This document shows positions 32,248-45,596 of a DNA stretch of 64,000 nucleotides, one piece after another; within the stretch, counting starts at the first letter, position 1; each line of letters starts with the position of its first letter. The notes beneath the pieces are model-generated. The model searched no databases. It was given only the letters and a program-made list of their open reading frames with translations, and had not been told where the DNA came from. The DNA comes from Xanthoparmelia taractica (taxonomy: Eukaryota > Ascomycota > Lecanoromycetes > Lecanorales > Parmeliaceae). The stretch covers positions 124,001 to 188,000 of the forward strand of contig MU853188.1 of NCBI GenBank assembly GCA_033085395.1, read 5' to 3'. A program made the position numbers and the translations under genes.

Positions 32248-33537
32248 TCATGGCTTTGCAGTCAACAATCTTGCCCTCGCTGGAGCTAGGGTTCTCCATT
32301 GTTTTGTCCCAGCTGGCATGGGAGCGCTCTTGTTTGTTAGGTTGGTGATTGGGTTGGCTGTTTTGGAGCGAGGGGGGTCCTCTGAGACCGCGTCTCGAGT
32401 GATGGCAGTATGATCTGTACTGGAATCTTTCGGGAAAAGCTTGAAGAGGATCGTTTTCTGCATGTCAACGCTAGAGGAGTTGCTCTATCCCCTTTCAGCA
32501 TCCTCGTCCATGCTCAACGCTATAGGTTTCGCCATTTCAACCTCTTCATTTACTCCTTCCCTTCTCAGCATATTGATAAGGCCTTCTTCTGAACTTTTTT
32601 CGGTCTATAGTTTTGCTTCTGGTCGACTTAAATTATCAGCATTAGGTCGAAGCAGGCGTGCCAGCGGCCCCCTCGTTCTGCGGTGCAAATCATACGTCTT
32701 CCATTGCGGGCTCCCCGCCTATGACTTTTGATGGACTCGTAATATCAAGGCGTCGGTCTTCAGCTTTACGTTGGTATGTGGCTAGGCATGCCACTTCTCC
32801 TGGTAACGGAGAAGGTCCTGGCAGATCATATTTCTTTGAGTCGTTCTTCCGCTTTCCCCATGTATGTTTTAGTCTTGCGTCACGTTGAAAAGGAATCCCC
32901 ACGCGGTGGATTATTGTTCTTGTGTTGGAAATGATGCTGCAGCACCTCGTGTTGGCAATCAGGGGGTGCTCTCGGTCCTTCTCCAACCCCTGTTTCATTC
33001 TTATATGCGCACGGCTATGCGGGTACATACATAGCCTAGAGACCCCCCAGAGATAGAATTAATCCTCCTGACCTCCATCAATCTCAACATCTTGTCTTGT
33101 TGTCAGCAGTCCAATCGTCCTTCCTTGCCCTTTCCTTAGTTGGGGGTTCGTTCTCCATCATGATCCTCCGCATGTTCCAGTATTTGCTCCTTGCTCATGC
33201 CTTTCTCGAGTTTCTATGTAGCAGTTTGCTTTTTTTTATCTTCTTGCGATGGTTCCTTGTCTCTACTTTTGTTGAGCTTTTGTGCTGCAGTATGCCCCTT
33301 TTTATGTCCCAGCGGCTGCCCCCTGCTCGTGTCTTGGATAAGTTCCCATACTAAAATCTGCTCTTCTGCATATCGCAGTGGTTGATGTTCGGTTTTGCTT
33401 TTGTCGACTTGCCGCGCTCTGTCAGCCTCGTCGGTCCTTGATCCGCCTGTCCCTTTTAGACCAATAAGCTCCCAGGCACACTTTCTAGATTTTCGTCGCC
33501 TAAGGATATATGTCACCCATACCAACTGCGTATTCAC
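32248..33537 (-). other. Chain of broken minus-strand frames, possibly an old pseudogene
   Basis: Three minus-strand frames lie head to tail: 33537-33214 (lysine/glutamine/arginine-rich, with LRYAEEQILVWELIQD), 33028-32690 and 32463-32248. Between them the translation continues with only a few stops and no low complexity. The products are highly charged and could form helices. I recognise no family, so this is either a decayed gene or chance open sequence. Confidence 0.25.
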
Positions 33538-36500
33538 CTACTTCTTCGAAGCCTATTCTTCTTGTACAGTCATTGCGCAGAAACCGGAGCTCGCGCCCGG
33601 ACAACCACCGTTGGGCCATCAGTCTATTTTTCAGGATTTGAAGACGTGGTCAAGGAGTTCAATTGCAACGGTTGTCTCTCGGTATTGTGGATACACGACC
33701 AGTATGTTAGTGGTGTAATAACTGCTTGGTCGAATACGTCCGCTTGATCGTGTCCCAAGCGTTGGATCTATCACCAACCCCATCAATTTTCCACATCTTG
33801 AGTATGTGTGAACAAATCTGCACCCGGTCTTTTCTTGGTTTGTACCCTTCTCTGTACTTTCGCTGTGTTTCCATTAGTATTATGACGCTATCCCCGTAAA
33901 ATCTGGTTCCAAGGCTCGAGTCTCGCCGCGTAGAATTCTAATGCATTTTCTGGATTAGCTCTTTAATTGCTTTAGCGACTCTTTGTTCCCAAAGGGTAAC
34001 CAGTAGATGGCTTTTGCCAACTTGTCACGTTGGTGGAGTTGATGGTGAAGACGAATCTATCCCTCCACACTTGGTGTGCGCCTCCAAAAATCCGTTCATG
34101 GTCACCGCGAGACTTCCATCGATACTTCGATGGCCATAGTCAGACGAAATAGCTATTATTAGCAGTCGAACAACAGTGAGCGGAGAGAGATAACTTTAGG
34201 GTAGATAGGAACTATTCCCAGGGAAACTTGACAAGATCAAATCCCGTATCCTTTCTCGGTCCCAGTCCAGCATCTGGCAAACATGGTCTAGACACACATG
34301 ATTTCGAGTGGTGACACTCAACACCATGCACTTTCATTGCCATATTCACTGTATGCTCCTCATCCGTAGAAACTCGCACCTCTCACCGTGTATATTATTG
34401 ACTCAAGCAGCCATCCTCACTATAGTGCAGGATGACCAGAGCATGGCACGGTTGGGCACCACGGTATCTGGAAGAGCCTCGGTAGCGCCTATGTAGCAAC
34501 TCGGATCAAAGCCGCCAGAATCATTTTCCGAGGTCCACGTAGTCTCAAGTCCTGAGATTTCTCATCATGCTAACTGTGTGTGGAAGTCGAGCAGAGCAAC
34601 ACATCTTCTTAAGACAGAGCAGCTTCCCATAGGCGTGCACCAAACTAGGTCCCGTAGTCGTACCCTGTAAACCGCACGGGGGGGTTGCGGCTTCTCAAGC
34701 TAAGCCGTTCATCTTGCAAGCAAATAACATACGAATACCGGGACTGTGGCAAAATCATGAGATGGTTGGCGGAATGCGGCAAGCCCCCTGTCCTTCTAGA
34801 AGGAGCGGCCGGTCCCGTGTTGGCAGGGTTTGCGAACAGATCTAGGTTCTGTGGCAAAGTTATCAATAGCACTTGTGGTTTGAGATCTGTCCCTGCGGGT
34901 GATGCTTCCTGTTTGCGATTGGTTACAGTGGGATGAGGTATGAGTGAGTGGCTTGAGGTGTACACGTAACTAAGAGAAACGTCACCAAAGGCCTCGGCAT
35001 ACGGACGGTGGCGGGTTTAGATTCGGCAGAGATTTAAAGTATAGAGGTTCATTGGTAAAGGATGGTAGAGACAGCGGCCAAAAGTTGGGAAAAAAGAAAA
35101 CACTACGAGCGTACTCTGGTGTGGCGATTCCTAGGTACTCTATCTCGTACTCCAACTCAGCTACGTAATTCTCTTCCCCCCCCGTGCCACCAGTTGACAA
35201 CATAATCACAGCCAAGGAGATAAAAGAAAGTGAGGTGAAGCTAAACCTAAGCAGATGAGTGCTTACAGGAGCGGAAATATAATAGCCATATACTATGACA
35301 AGGTCGAGCTCGATCCGGCCTCCCGGACTTCGGTGTAAAAGCCTACGGTAGCCACCTGCTGTCGTGCGATTTTGCCTCTGTTCTATCTACACTCTGGCCA
35401 GACAAGGTTGGAGTAATTGCCCGTAGTGACACCGTAGCCTGGCACGGAGCTCGGACTCCGAGGGGGCCTTTAGGGTTCTTGTTCGAATTCGTGATTTCGT
35501 GTCAGCTTTGCGCATACCGAGACATATCATCTGATCCCGGACGAAGGGTAGAGGTCAGCATTCCTGCTGTCAAACGACACACAAAAGGATTTTTCGGTCA
35601 GAAGCCTCGATGCTGCAGCTGAGGTCCTGTCAGCTTCTTTATTTCTCTCAACTTGGCGGTGAGACTTGAGGCTGAAAACCTGGTTGTTTTGTCATACATC
35701 CATCTCTTCCGGGCCATGGCCGAGCCGAAATCAAGGCAAAAGCGTCTTGCGTAAGACAGCCTGTCATCAACTCAAATGCTGAAGAGGAGCAGAGTATGGT
35801 CCAAGGCTAAAACGGCCCGATATGACAAGAGTGGAAGGAGGATGGGCATGATTTGGTGAAAGTGTTGCCAGTATTGAAGGTTGTGTTGATATACAACAAG
35901 GTCTGTCTGATATCTAGTCACACGTTAATATGAGTGTTCTTACCGCTCGCAGTTGGACTGCTCAAAATTTCAACGGAAGCTCAGTCCGATCTCGGACGAA
36001 TAATATCCGGTGCTGAATCTTCGCTCACGTAAGCATGGCTGGGCATGGGCAACAGTACGTTTCTTGATTTGCCACGCTACTATTGTATCGCCACCCAAGT
36101 ACGAAACCTTTTGCCATTCTGGCTGCCTAGATATTGCGTTTGTAACCCGGTTATCTTTTCACCTTGATGTATGGTATACACTGCCAATAAACACTCTCCC
36201 CATGTTGGTGGATATTGGTCTAAGCAAGAATATCAGCGAGTACTAGAGCCAGAAGCAGGCATTGCTTGCGGGACACGGTCACTATTGGTGAGCCTCCCTC
36301 CGCTGGTCGACTGTAATTCAAGACGAAGCCATGATAATAGAATAGTCACTGAGTTCTATTTTCGATATTCTGGCCACTGCAGACTTGGCGAAGGCTTGAT
36401 TGCCACTTCATGGGCGATGTTGGAAGCCATCATATTGAGGCGTCGAGATCCTCGGTCTTCGCCGAAGAAACGGCTATGGAGTCTCAATATATGACCCGAG

Positions 36501-39500
36501 TCCTTGACCTTAGAGATCGATAGCTTTGTCACAGTCGGCTTTAAGTTTTCTGCATAATCAGCTGCTGCCTCTAGCCTTGCTCACTCAAGGCGACATAAGC
36601 CTTTGCTCCTCCAGGCAGAGCAAATCAATCTGAAGACTCTGTACCGACTCAAAAAATTTCGGCTCCAAAAGAGCTTTTGCAAGTCGGTGCGCACGAAAGG
36701 AGCAATGGAATTGGATAGTATGCTCAAGGTTGCCTGGTTGCTGAAACCGAGAATATTAGCGATGTGCATAGCCTATCATTTTTTAAGGCATATGCAACGT
36801 CAATGACAGCCGGGTAGTTGCAGAGAGCAAGTTGTTTGCTTCGCGACCTGCATGAACGTACCAAGCCAGGCTGCTTTTGCTCACACAATGCAAGTGAGAG
36901 GTTTGGTCGCATTCTCAACTATTGACACTTATTTCCATGCCGGCTTTTACCCCTATCGCATCTCCCCGGCGACTTTGTGAGAGAAAAGACTGAGTCATCC
37001 ACAGGTAAGTATCAAGTATCCATCTCCAGATAGAGATAGTGGATGCCACGCGGAGCGGAATTAACGTGTAGTTCCGTTTCGTTGATCCATAACTTGGGTA
37101 GACTTCCCAACACAGCCTTGCGGATATCGACATGAGAACATGCTTCTTGTATGAGGGTATTTTGGGCGAATTGAGCCACTCCAAAGGAGCGCAATGGTTC
37201 GCGTCTTGTAGGCAGTAATTGTCCTCAGGCTGCGCATTGAACCAATTCTTTTCTTCTTCAGAATTCTGCCGGATACGACGGAACCGTGGTTAAATTGTGG
37301 AGCAAGTGTCCTGGCAATCGATTCTTGTGAATGAAGGGGGTGTGGGTATTTTGTTAATTGTGGGCCTGCCATCATTAGATGGCGTCAGGCTCGACCGCAA
37401 ACGCTTGAAGAATTGTTGGACCAGGCGTACGTACACCTTTGACCAGGCTCTGGTGTCTGGTAGTAATGACGGGTGTTCGGAGGTGCAGGCAAAGCTGCGT
37501 GGCTAGCCGATGAGAGGTTTGTAGTATCTGCTCCTTCTATAATCAAAATCGTGAATGGTATGAGAGTGGTTGTAGATCACCTTCACAGCTAAACAGTGCC
37601 GGTACCCAATTCTGTATAGCCAAACAACTGATTGAGATGCCTTTGCGGCCTCTAATCTCAGCCAGAAAGTGTGAAGGCTCTCCGCACTGTTCTCCGAGAA
37701 ATGTTCCCGCCTGTTTCATAGCGTTAGAAACCGATGTATTAGAGCTTTACAGACCTCACCACTCCAGCGGTAGCAATTCTGAATCAGACCAAGCAGAAGG
37801 CGTACATTGAACCGACAGCTTTGATTCCACATGGGAAACACATTGATAATTGGTCCCCGGGACTTTGCAAGCTCAAGAAGCGTTTCTGAGGCCCCCAAAA
37901 ATGTAGAGGGCAACAAATCGGACACTAGCCATGTAGGGATTCAAGATACGCAAATCAGCGTTTGTAACGATTGGAATCTGCACGATGTGCAGCCATCTGT
38001 GCTTCTCTTCATCGTGGTTAGAACCACTTTTGCCTGTAGTATAAATGCTAATATAATAATTGTAAGTCTGCCTGAAACTAAAGAATGATGGCGCCAAAAG
38101 GACGTAGCCAAGCATATTGGTGGCGTGTTGAAGGCATTTCCGTTCGCCACCACCTACTTCAGCTGAAATAAAGTTGGATAATGATGAAATGCATTCTAAA
38201 GGGTAGGCAGTGGTCTAATGAAAATGGTAGGATCATCACAGAATCTTGCTGCCTTGTCCCCTTTCAAGCATTTTCAAGGTCGTGGTCATCTAGAAGTCCA
38301 CACCAATAGAGACCCCAATCCTCGATATAATCTAGCGACTGCTTCACAACAATGCACTAAAATTTCTGCGAAACGCCACTGCTGCATGCTAGCTGGGAAT
38401 GCACACAATGTCAGTGCATTCTCAGCCAGTGCAGAGCTTTGGCACATATCTGGGGGCCAGGGGCGGAGGAGAAGTACCGGATGGGGACATACAGGAGATG
38501 AGCTTCTTGTTACTGCTTGGACAAGCCGTAAGCCACGTAGATCATGATTCAAGTGACCGAGTCTGGAAGGGGGTAGATTCCTCTCGCCAATATGGAGTAC
38601 GTTACTCATTATTCTCAACTTTGAAAAGATGGTGGTGGTGCAGATGAGTGGTGCCCTAGAAAGCGAGCCATCAAACGGCCAGTGTCTGGGAACCTATCGC
38701 TAGAAAATGGTTTCCCCCAATCCTCCACTGCACCATATAATGTCTTGCGTAGCCAATGGACTTTGTACGGGACGGTGTAAAGGCTTCAATCCTTATGGAC
38801 AGATATGATCCGTAGTCAGACCAGCGTAATGAGAGTGAAGTCGACTGTCACAGATTTGACGCCTTGCCCCAGCCTTGCTTTAGTTTCGCCTACCAATCGC
38901 CGCTCGACGCTGCACGTATGTTACCAACCTTTGAGCACTGCTGGTCACTCAGACCCTCTACCCTCAAGGCTATCTGAGGTCCTGTCAAAGAACCATTGGT
39001 TATGAGCGCTGGCAAGGTTCGCTACAAGTCCTGGTTAGGCGCAGAAAGTGCTCCTTTCTGTGCCATTGTTTCACCCACTGTGAAATAAATTGTGCCGTAA
39101 GGAGCTAATTCGCGGTCTGGTATAAGTGTAGAGCTTTAGTCAGCTCATTCAGCTCTATGAGACTGGATGTAATCGTGATATTGAGAGGGCATGGATCAAG
39201 TTTCACTGTCTGCAAGGGGTGGTCGTCGCAAGTATACCTACCTATAGAGAGCCTGCGCGAGTGCGCGCGCCTTTCAGACCAGCTTCACCATGCAGCCCAA
39301 GAAGAGGCGTATCAACCAACCTAGCCGGTCCAAGGCGATATGGAAGGGTGAAGCACCTCAAAGGACAAGGCTTAATTAAGGCTTTGAATAGTTCTCGTAG
39401 AGCATTCGTAAGATAGCACGCCCACAACGCTGGTGTATACTCAAGCCAGTCGGCGAGATCTAGTTGAGGAGGCTACAATACGTGGAAGCAGTGTAGCTTC

Positions 39501-40143
39501 TCAACTCTAGGCAGGATGTCTGTCATGTCTGTCCTCCATGACCGGTTGATTTTAGGGGGCCGCAATCCCCAGGGCGAACAAATACAAGGCGACCAGGCGA
39601 CAGGTCCTCCTGTTCCCGAATGCTGCGCGGGACTTGAACGGGGAGTGTGAGGCGAGGATGATCCTCAATTATAGTAAAGTACCTGAGGTAAGGAGAACCG
39701 TGCCATATGTAGAGTATCTCTTCCTTGTAAGACTGGTAAGTACATGTTCCAAAAGTGGAAGCCGCATGCTATCAATTGACCGGCGATTTGCCTTAATCGC
39801 CTTGTTCGCAATTTGAGCCTCATCGGCATGAAAAGCGAACTCACAACCAATTTTTTCAACTTTTGAGATGCGCTAGAGCTGGCATCCCATTGGAACGTCT
39901 CTCGCCTCTTCCCTCTCAGTGTCAGCAATCATTCTGTTAAAAGTCTCTGAAAAATTCAGTCGGAAAGACCCTCAACTTAGCTGCCCGCCGAAGACCAAAG
40001 CATGAGTGACTTAGGACTCTTGCCCTACCTGTCGGTGTCCCCGCGCCTTCCTGCTTACTGTATTCCATCATGTTAACCAAGCACCCAAACCAGCCAGTAT
40101 TCGCGCTTTGGCCGTACTGCACAGCCTGCTGAACGACGACTAA
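33538..40143. other. Gene-poor stretch of about 6.6 kb
   Basis: Only short open frames (up to about 110 codons) are present on both strands, none with a recognisable motif, and I could not build an exon chain. Base composition is not strikingly AT-rich, in contrast to 43.9-45.4 kb, so this is not an obviously RIP-mutated repeat. No tRNA or rRNA gene was recognised. Confidence 0.4.
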
Positions 40144-43100
40144 ATGAACCTCGACGTTGCCAGCAAATTTCAAGATGCATTTCGTTCGGCTGCAAGAGGA
40201 GGAGCTGCCACTCGCTACACCTGTCCTATCTGCAACGAGCCCTCAAACGCAGGCCCCAAGCTGTGGGAACACGCAAAGCAAGCGCATCCACACTCCCCAG
40301 AGGTCACCGGATACACAGAGGAGGTTGAAGCAAAAGAGCTCTTTCTCGCTAAAGCGTACGTACATCTCCACAGGACGAAAGGCTTCATCGGAATCCTTTG
40401 TCGGCCTACCCAACGAGGCTGTAGCCTTGTCACCTTCAAGCCCGATGTTGCTGACCACCCCATCAAAGTAGGCAGAATAAGGCCCACCAGGCTGCAGATC
40501 GCCGATCCCTATCCAAGCCGTCTTCCAACTGCAAGATTGTCGCAAAGAAAGATCCTACATTCGGATCGACGCCTGTCAGTCCTGGACGGCCACTCTCTGC
40601 ACCAGGCTACGCAGAAGCACAAGGCGAATGGATCGATGATACCGGTAAGCTGACGATCGGTCAACACCGGAGAGGCCTGGACCGTCCCAGGCAGCAAGAC
40701 AGACCCTTAGCGTCAAATGATCAAGGCATCTCACCTGATGCGCCAACACGAAAACGAGGCGCTGAAGATGAGGCAGAGTCACCCGGTTCACCGTTGGCAA
40801 GTCCTGCGGTACAATCCATGACTACAAGAGGACATCATGCCAAAACTGCTTCTGGAGGCTTCTCTGTTGGTAGAGACCAGGACTTCAGCAACGAGAGTAA
40901 GCAGACCAGTGATTTGGAGTACAGACGTGATATCCACGGTGCGTCGACCTCATTATGGGACCCCAATACGGACAATCCCAATTCCGGGAGAGCTTTTCAA
41001 AGGGACAGGCACCAGAGTCTCGCGAATAATCCTTCACGTCGTCTCAATCCTATAAAGGACCACGGGTTCAAACCCAGGAAACCAGGCTTGCTTCAGAGGA
41101 ATAGAAGGCCGCAGGCTCTGAAGGCCCGCCAGGAACAGTCCATGTTAAATGAACCCGGCACTAATGTTTGGGAAGAATCACAACAGCCCTCTAAACCGGG
41201 AACGGAGCAAGCGCTTTCCGGTGGTGACTCTCCACCTTTGGATGGACCGCCCGAAGGCTCGGAAGCGGAGCCTGAAATGCTCCTACAGCCAGAAACAAGG
41301 CCTATATCTCATGAACAGCTTGTAGTTGAAGTCAAAGGGATCTACGCTGGATTGGTTATGGTCGAAGCCAAGTGCATCGATATCGACGAAAGACAGTCCG
41401 CTGCCGCTCAAGAGAAGGACCCAACCAAAAGGGTGAACTTAAAAAATGATCAATGGCAATCGCTCATTGCACTCCATAAGCAACTCCTCCACGAACACCA
41501 TGACTTTTTCCTAGCGTCACAGCACCCGTCTGCCAGTCCAGCTTTAAGTAGACTCGCAGCCAAGTACTCAATGCCGGCCCGAATGTGGCGTCATGGAATT
41601 CACGCTTTCCTTGAGGTTCTGCGACATAGACTTCCTGAATCATTGGAGCACATGCTGGCTTTTATTTACATAGCGTACTCTATGATGGCTCTCCTGTACG
41701 AAACGGTGTCGACGTTTGAAGATACTTGGATTGAATGTCTAGGTATATGTTCCCAAAGATACTCTTATAGAATCTGATGGACTTATGCCTTTCTACTTTA
41801 GGAGACTTGGGTAGGTATCGTATGGCTATCGAGGATGACGAGCCTAAGGACCGGGAAGTGTGGAGCAATGTTGCCCGATTCTGGTACAACAAAGCGGCTG
41901 ACAAAAGCCCACATGTTGGACGGCTTTATCATCATCTGGCCATCCTTGCTCGTCCTTACACCCTCGAACAGCTGTCGCTTTACACTAGGTCCTTGACTTG
42001 TGTCACTCCTTTCGAAAGTGCCAAAGGAAGTATCATGACCCTCTTCAATCCTATTCTTAATGGGAAGGAATCAGCCACGCGGCGGTCTTCCTCTTTCGAA
42101 ACCATTTTTATCAAAGCACATGGGATTCTCTTTATTAAGGGCCCCACTGATCCTTCGGACCAATTCGACGAGGTCATTCAAAGGCTTGAAGCAGATGACC
42201 TGTTCGATAACTACATCACCAAGGTCGCTGCTAGATTCAGGGAGTTTGGAGTATTTGCTGCTGTTGCAAATATTGCTGCGATGTTCGAATACGGGATTGC
42301 CAAACAAGGACTAGCCAAACCAATCCTTCGATTGGCCTTTGAGGCCTTTGAGAATGTTAACCAAGGTACCAGACCAAGTCATTGTTGAGCGATTGAGATC
42401 TACCTAAATGCTAATCAGATGAAAGGTAACGCTCTTCATCCCGGTTTTTCCAAGTCCTCGGATTCTCAAAGGAACCTACAACCGACCCAGTTTGGAACAT
42501 CAGACTTTGAGAGCTTTATGTCGTCTCCTTCTGGATCATCCACGGAAGCTGTGAGGCTGGCTTCCAGAATTGCGTTTAGTACTTTGAGCATATCTCTGAG
42601 GCGCCTTGAGGATCCCAATGTTCATCCCTTAGTGCATGTATATCTTGTATTCCTTCGGACTCTTATCACCGTCGAACAAGCCATGAGGTGCATAGAAACC
42701 TACGTTCCCTGGAACGGAATCTGCTTATTTTTGAATTCTCTATCTACACCATCCCGAGCTGCGAACCCGATATTTCGTTGCAAAGACTTCCCCGAACCAG
42801 AAGAAGGACCTGGCCGACCACTTCCAGAAGACTTTGTTATGCGTGGCCAGCTCTACAGCCAGTGGTACTTTCCAGAATTTTGGTTTACGGATGCGATGAT
42901 TGACGAAGATGAACGTTCACTGGAAGCGCCATCCATGGCTGAACCCCGAGCAGACAGGCTTTTCTGGCTCGGGCATTGCATAGCTTCTGTATGTTTGAAG
43001 ATAAGTATTTTGGATATTGTACTCATTCTATTCTAGGCCAAGAAATGGATATGCTTTGACGAAAAGGCTATGTGCTTCTCGCCTACTGAGTACGCCAATG

Positions 43101-43603
43101 AGATATGCGGATTCGCAACCATGGTGTCTCAGCCAGATCAGGTTGAGGTAGAAGCTCCATCAGAAGCAGACCAAAACGAGGTAGACAGCACTATGGAAGA
43201 TGTCGGGATCATTGTCGATACACCTCGAACGAGTGTAGCGACTGTTGACTCGCGAGACGCTTTAGAAGAATCGACGCGAGCATCTACTCCGACGGAGATC
43301 TGCGCTAAAGATGTGCCTGCACATATTCACTCTCTTAAGCCTCTAGAAAATGAAGGTGATGCTGACGATGTTACGATGAAAGATTGCGGTCCAAGAAAGG
43401 GTTCACCAGCACGTGCTGAGGATGAGTATGGTAATTTAAAAATTGTGTCCTGGCCGTTGAACCCTGTCATTGACCCTGGCTCTTCTCCTTGGGAAGCAGG
43501 AAAGAGTAAAGAGGAGTTTGTGGATTATGGTTCTGATCACCGGAAACTTGAAGAGCTGTTGCAGACGGATGATCCAGACGCACCTATTTTGTATAAGCCA
43601 TAA
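40144..43603 (+). CDS. C2H2 zinc finger protein with EST1/SMG-like domain
   Basis: Five exons, 40144-40355, 40472-41742, 41802-42365, 42426-42988 and 43037-43603, all joining in frame to give 1,058 residues. The N-terminus carries one C2H2 finger, CPIC then HAKQAH (C-x2-C-x12-H-x4-H, residues about 28-49). A long Pro/Ser/Arg-rich region follows to about residue 390. From about 400 to 900 the protein matches the EST1 DNA/RNA-binding family: GDLGRYRMAIEDDEP, VARFWYNKAADKSP, VGRLYHHLAILARPYTLEQL, LYTRSLTCVTPFESAKGSI and LFNPILN, which is the TPR-like 14-3-3 fold plus helical hairpins seen in EST1, SMG5 and SMG7. The C-terminal 180 residues are acidic and disordered. Relatives act in telomerase recruitment or nonsense-mediated decay; which applies is unknown. 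The junction at 42365/42426 is the least certain. Confidence 0.82.
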
Positions 43604-43808
43604 CGAAATTTCGGCGTTGTCCAAAACACAAGGTCACATGATAACATTCACGCCCACACGCTGCTAGGCTATCAATTATGAATGGTATGCGTTATGAGTA
43701 GCAAATCTGCGCTTGCCTGGTCGGGACTCTCAGCCATTGCTATTGGTGATTCGGTCACCTAGAGTTGATGCATCCTAGCCTATCACTGAACGGCTACTGC
43801 CTCACTTA

Positions 43809-43835
43809 CGGAGGTCGGCACAGAAAGTCCTGGAC
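43809..43835 (+). repeat. Left 27-bp terminal inverted repeat
   Basis: Exact reverse complement of 45568-45594, directly inside the TA duplication. Confidence 0.92.
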
Positions 43836-45567
43836 ATGCCAAGAATATAGGGCTGAGCGCATATTTCTCTACGCGATACCTGTGCTTTACATAAAATATA
43901 TATACTTTATATATAACTTTATATATATTTAATATAATTGCTATAGATCTCGATAACTCTCTTTAAAGATTTTAAATTTTAAACTTTAAAAATAAATATT
44001 CTAAATATATTTATCTACGAGAAAAAAGAAAAAATATATTATAAAAATTAGTCTAAAAAGATTATTTTACTTTATACTCTCTATCTTCTTTTTATATTAA
44101 TATACTTAATTCTTAAAGCGTTAATTATAATAATAATATACGTATATAAGTATTAATTCTAGCTAAGACTAAAATAATCTTAAAAATTATTATTATAATA
44201 ATTAATATATCTTATTAAATAATTAAACGTCTTTAGAAGTAAGCACGAGATCGAGATTACGATTTATAGTAATTCAAGAAACTTTTATACTCGTATATTA
44301 TAAATAAGTCTAGATCTAGATAATTATCTATTCTTATATCTAAGATCGAAAATATTATTATTATCGCTATTTAAAAGAATCGATATAGTCGTAAAAAGAT
44401 CTCTTTTTAACTAACTACTAAGTAAGAAGTATACTCTTTTATAATTCTAATAATTCTTAAGCGAAATAACTTTCGATTTTATAAAATAATTAAAATAATT
44501 ATCTTTTATAGAGATTATAATAAAAGCTTAATATTAATTCGCTCTATAATATTAAGACTAAATTATTAAGAATTAAAAGAATATAATTTAAAGTAATAAG
44601 ACTAGTGTTATTTTAAATATAAGAAGAAAACCGTGAAAACGTATACGTTAATAATAATAGTCTAATAAAAAGTATATTAAGTTAATTATTAGACGTCGAT
44701 TTATAGAGATTATAAAGTTTATATTTTGAGCTTATTTCTCGTATAATAAAAAGAAATCTTTTTATATTTAAAAGAAGGAAAATATAGCTAAAAAGAGAGA
44801 ATATAAGAAGAATTTAATTAGAATCAACGCTATATTAAAATTGAAGATTAGATCTAAGTAAGGGCTAAAAATAGATATCTATATTATAACTTTTTATAGT
44901 TAAAAAATAAGCTAATAGATTGAGATATACGTTGTATAAAGCTTCGAAATAAGAATAAAAAGAAGTCTAAGTGAAAGTTTATTATAATTATTAAAAAATT
45001 TACTATTTTAGAGAAAAAGAGAGAAATTATTTAATATCGCTATTAAAAAAAGATAATTATTTCTAAACTTCTTAAGTTCGCTTAAGAATATAAGTAATTA
45101 AGATTAAAGACTTAGATTATAAAGAATAAGACTTCGATATACGCTTTTAAGTATTAGAATTTAATTATTAAAAAGATCGATATTATACGTTTACTATAAT
45201 ATAAGAACTCGTTAGATTTTAATATAATTAAGTTAATCTAATTCTAAATAAAGCGTAATATTATTTAAAAAAGATATATCTAATACTCGAATCGAGATTA
45301 AATAAGCTTAAATTAAATTCTAAAGAGAGCTATCTTAAAAGAGAATCTAAAGATAAATTAAGCGTATATTTAGATATATTATAAAGATTATTCGTCTTCG
45401 AGAGGATAATAAGTATTGAGAAAATCGTGAGAGAGATAATATACGTTAATATAACTTAGGGGAGCGAACGAATACGTATATTCGTGATTATATGAAGCAT
45501 AGTCAGTTAAATAAATGAGAATATTCAAAAGTATGGAGAATATCAAGAATACCAAGAATGCCAAGAG

Positions 45568-45594
45568 GTCCAGGACTTTCTGTGCCGACCTCCG
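45568..45594 (-). repeat. Right 27-bp terminal inverted repeat
   Basis: Exact reverse complement of 43809-43835; keeps normal GC content although the adjacent interior is AT-saturated. Confidence 0.92.
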
Positions 45595-45596
45595 TA

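Larger units (their letters stand above)
43809..45594. mobile_element. TA-flanked DNA element with AT-saturated interior
   Basis: An inverted repeat of 27 bases beginning CGGAGGTCGGCACAGAAAG lies at 43809-43835 and, reversed, at 45568-45594. Both ends are flanked by TA (43807-43808, 45595-45596), giving a 1,786-bp element with a Tc1/mariner-type target site. From about 43877 to 45400 the interior is overwhelmingly A and T, with essentially no open frames and many TA steps, as expected after heavy repeat-induced point mutation. No transposase can be read. Superfamily placement rests on target site and termini only. Confidence 0.85.

Noticed and set aside
36915..37375. Overlapping minus-strand frames considered as a HET-domain gene
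   Set aside because: I looked for the Y-x-A-L-S-Y-x-W-G and W-I-D-x-I-C-I-N-Q motifs and found neither.
39219..39420. Small open frames with PKKRRINQP-like basic sequence
   Set aside because: Short, no family match, no conserved context; basic residues alone are not evidence of a gene.
43877..45400. Search for transposase remnants in the AT-rich interior
   Set aside because: No stretch of readable motif survives; calling a superfamily from the interior would be guesswork.
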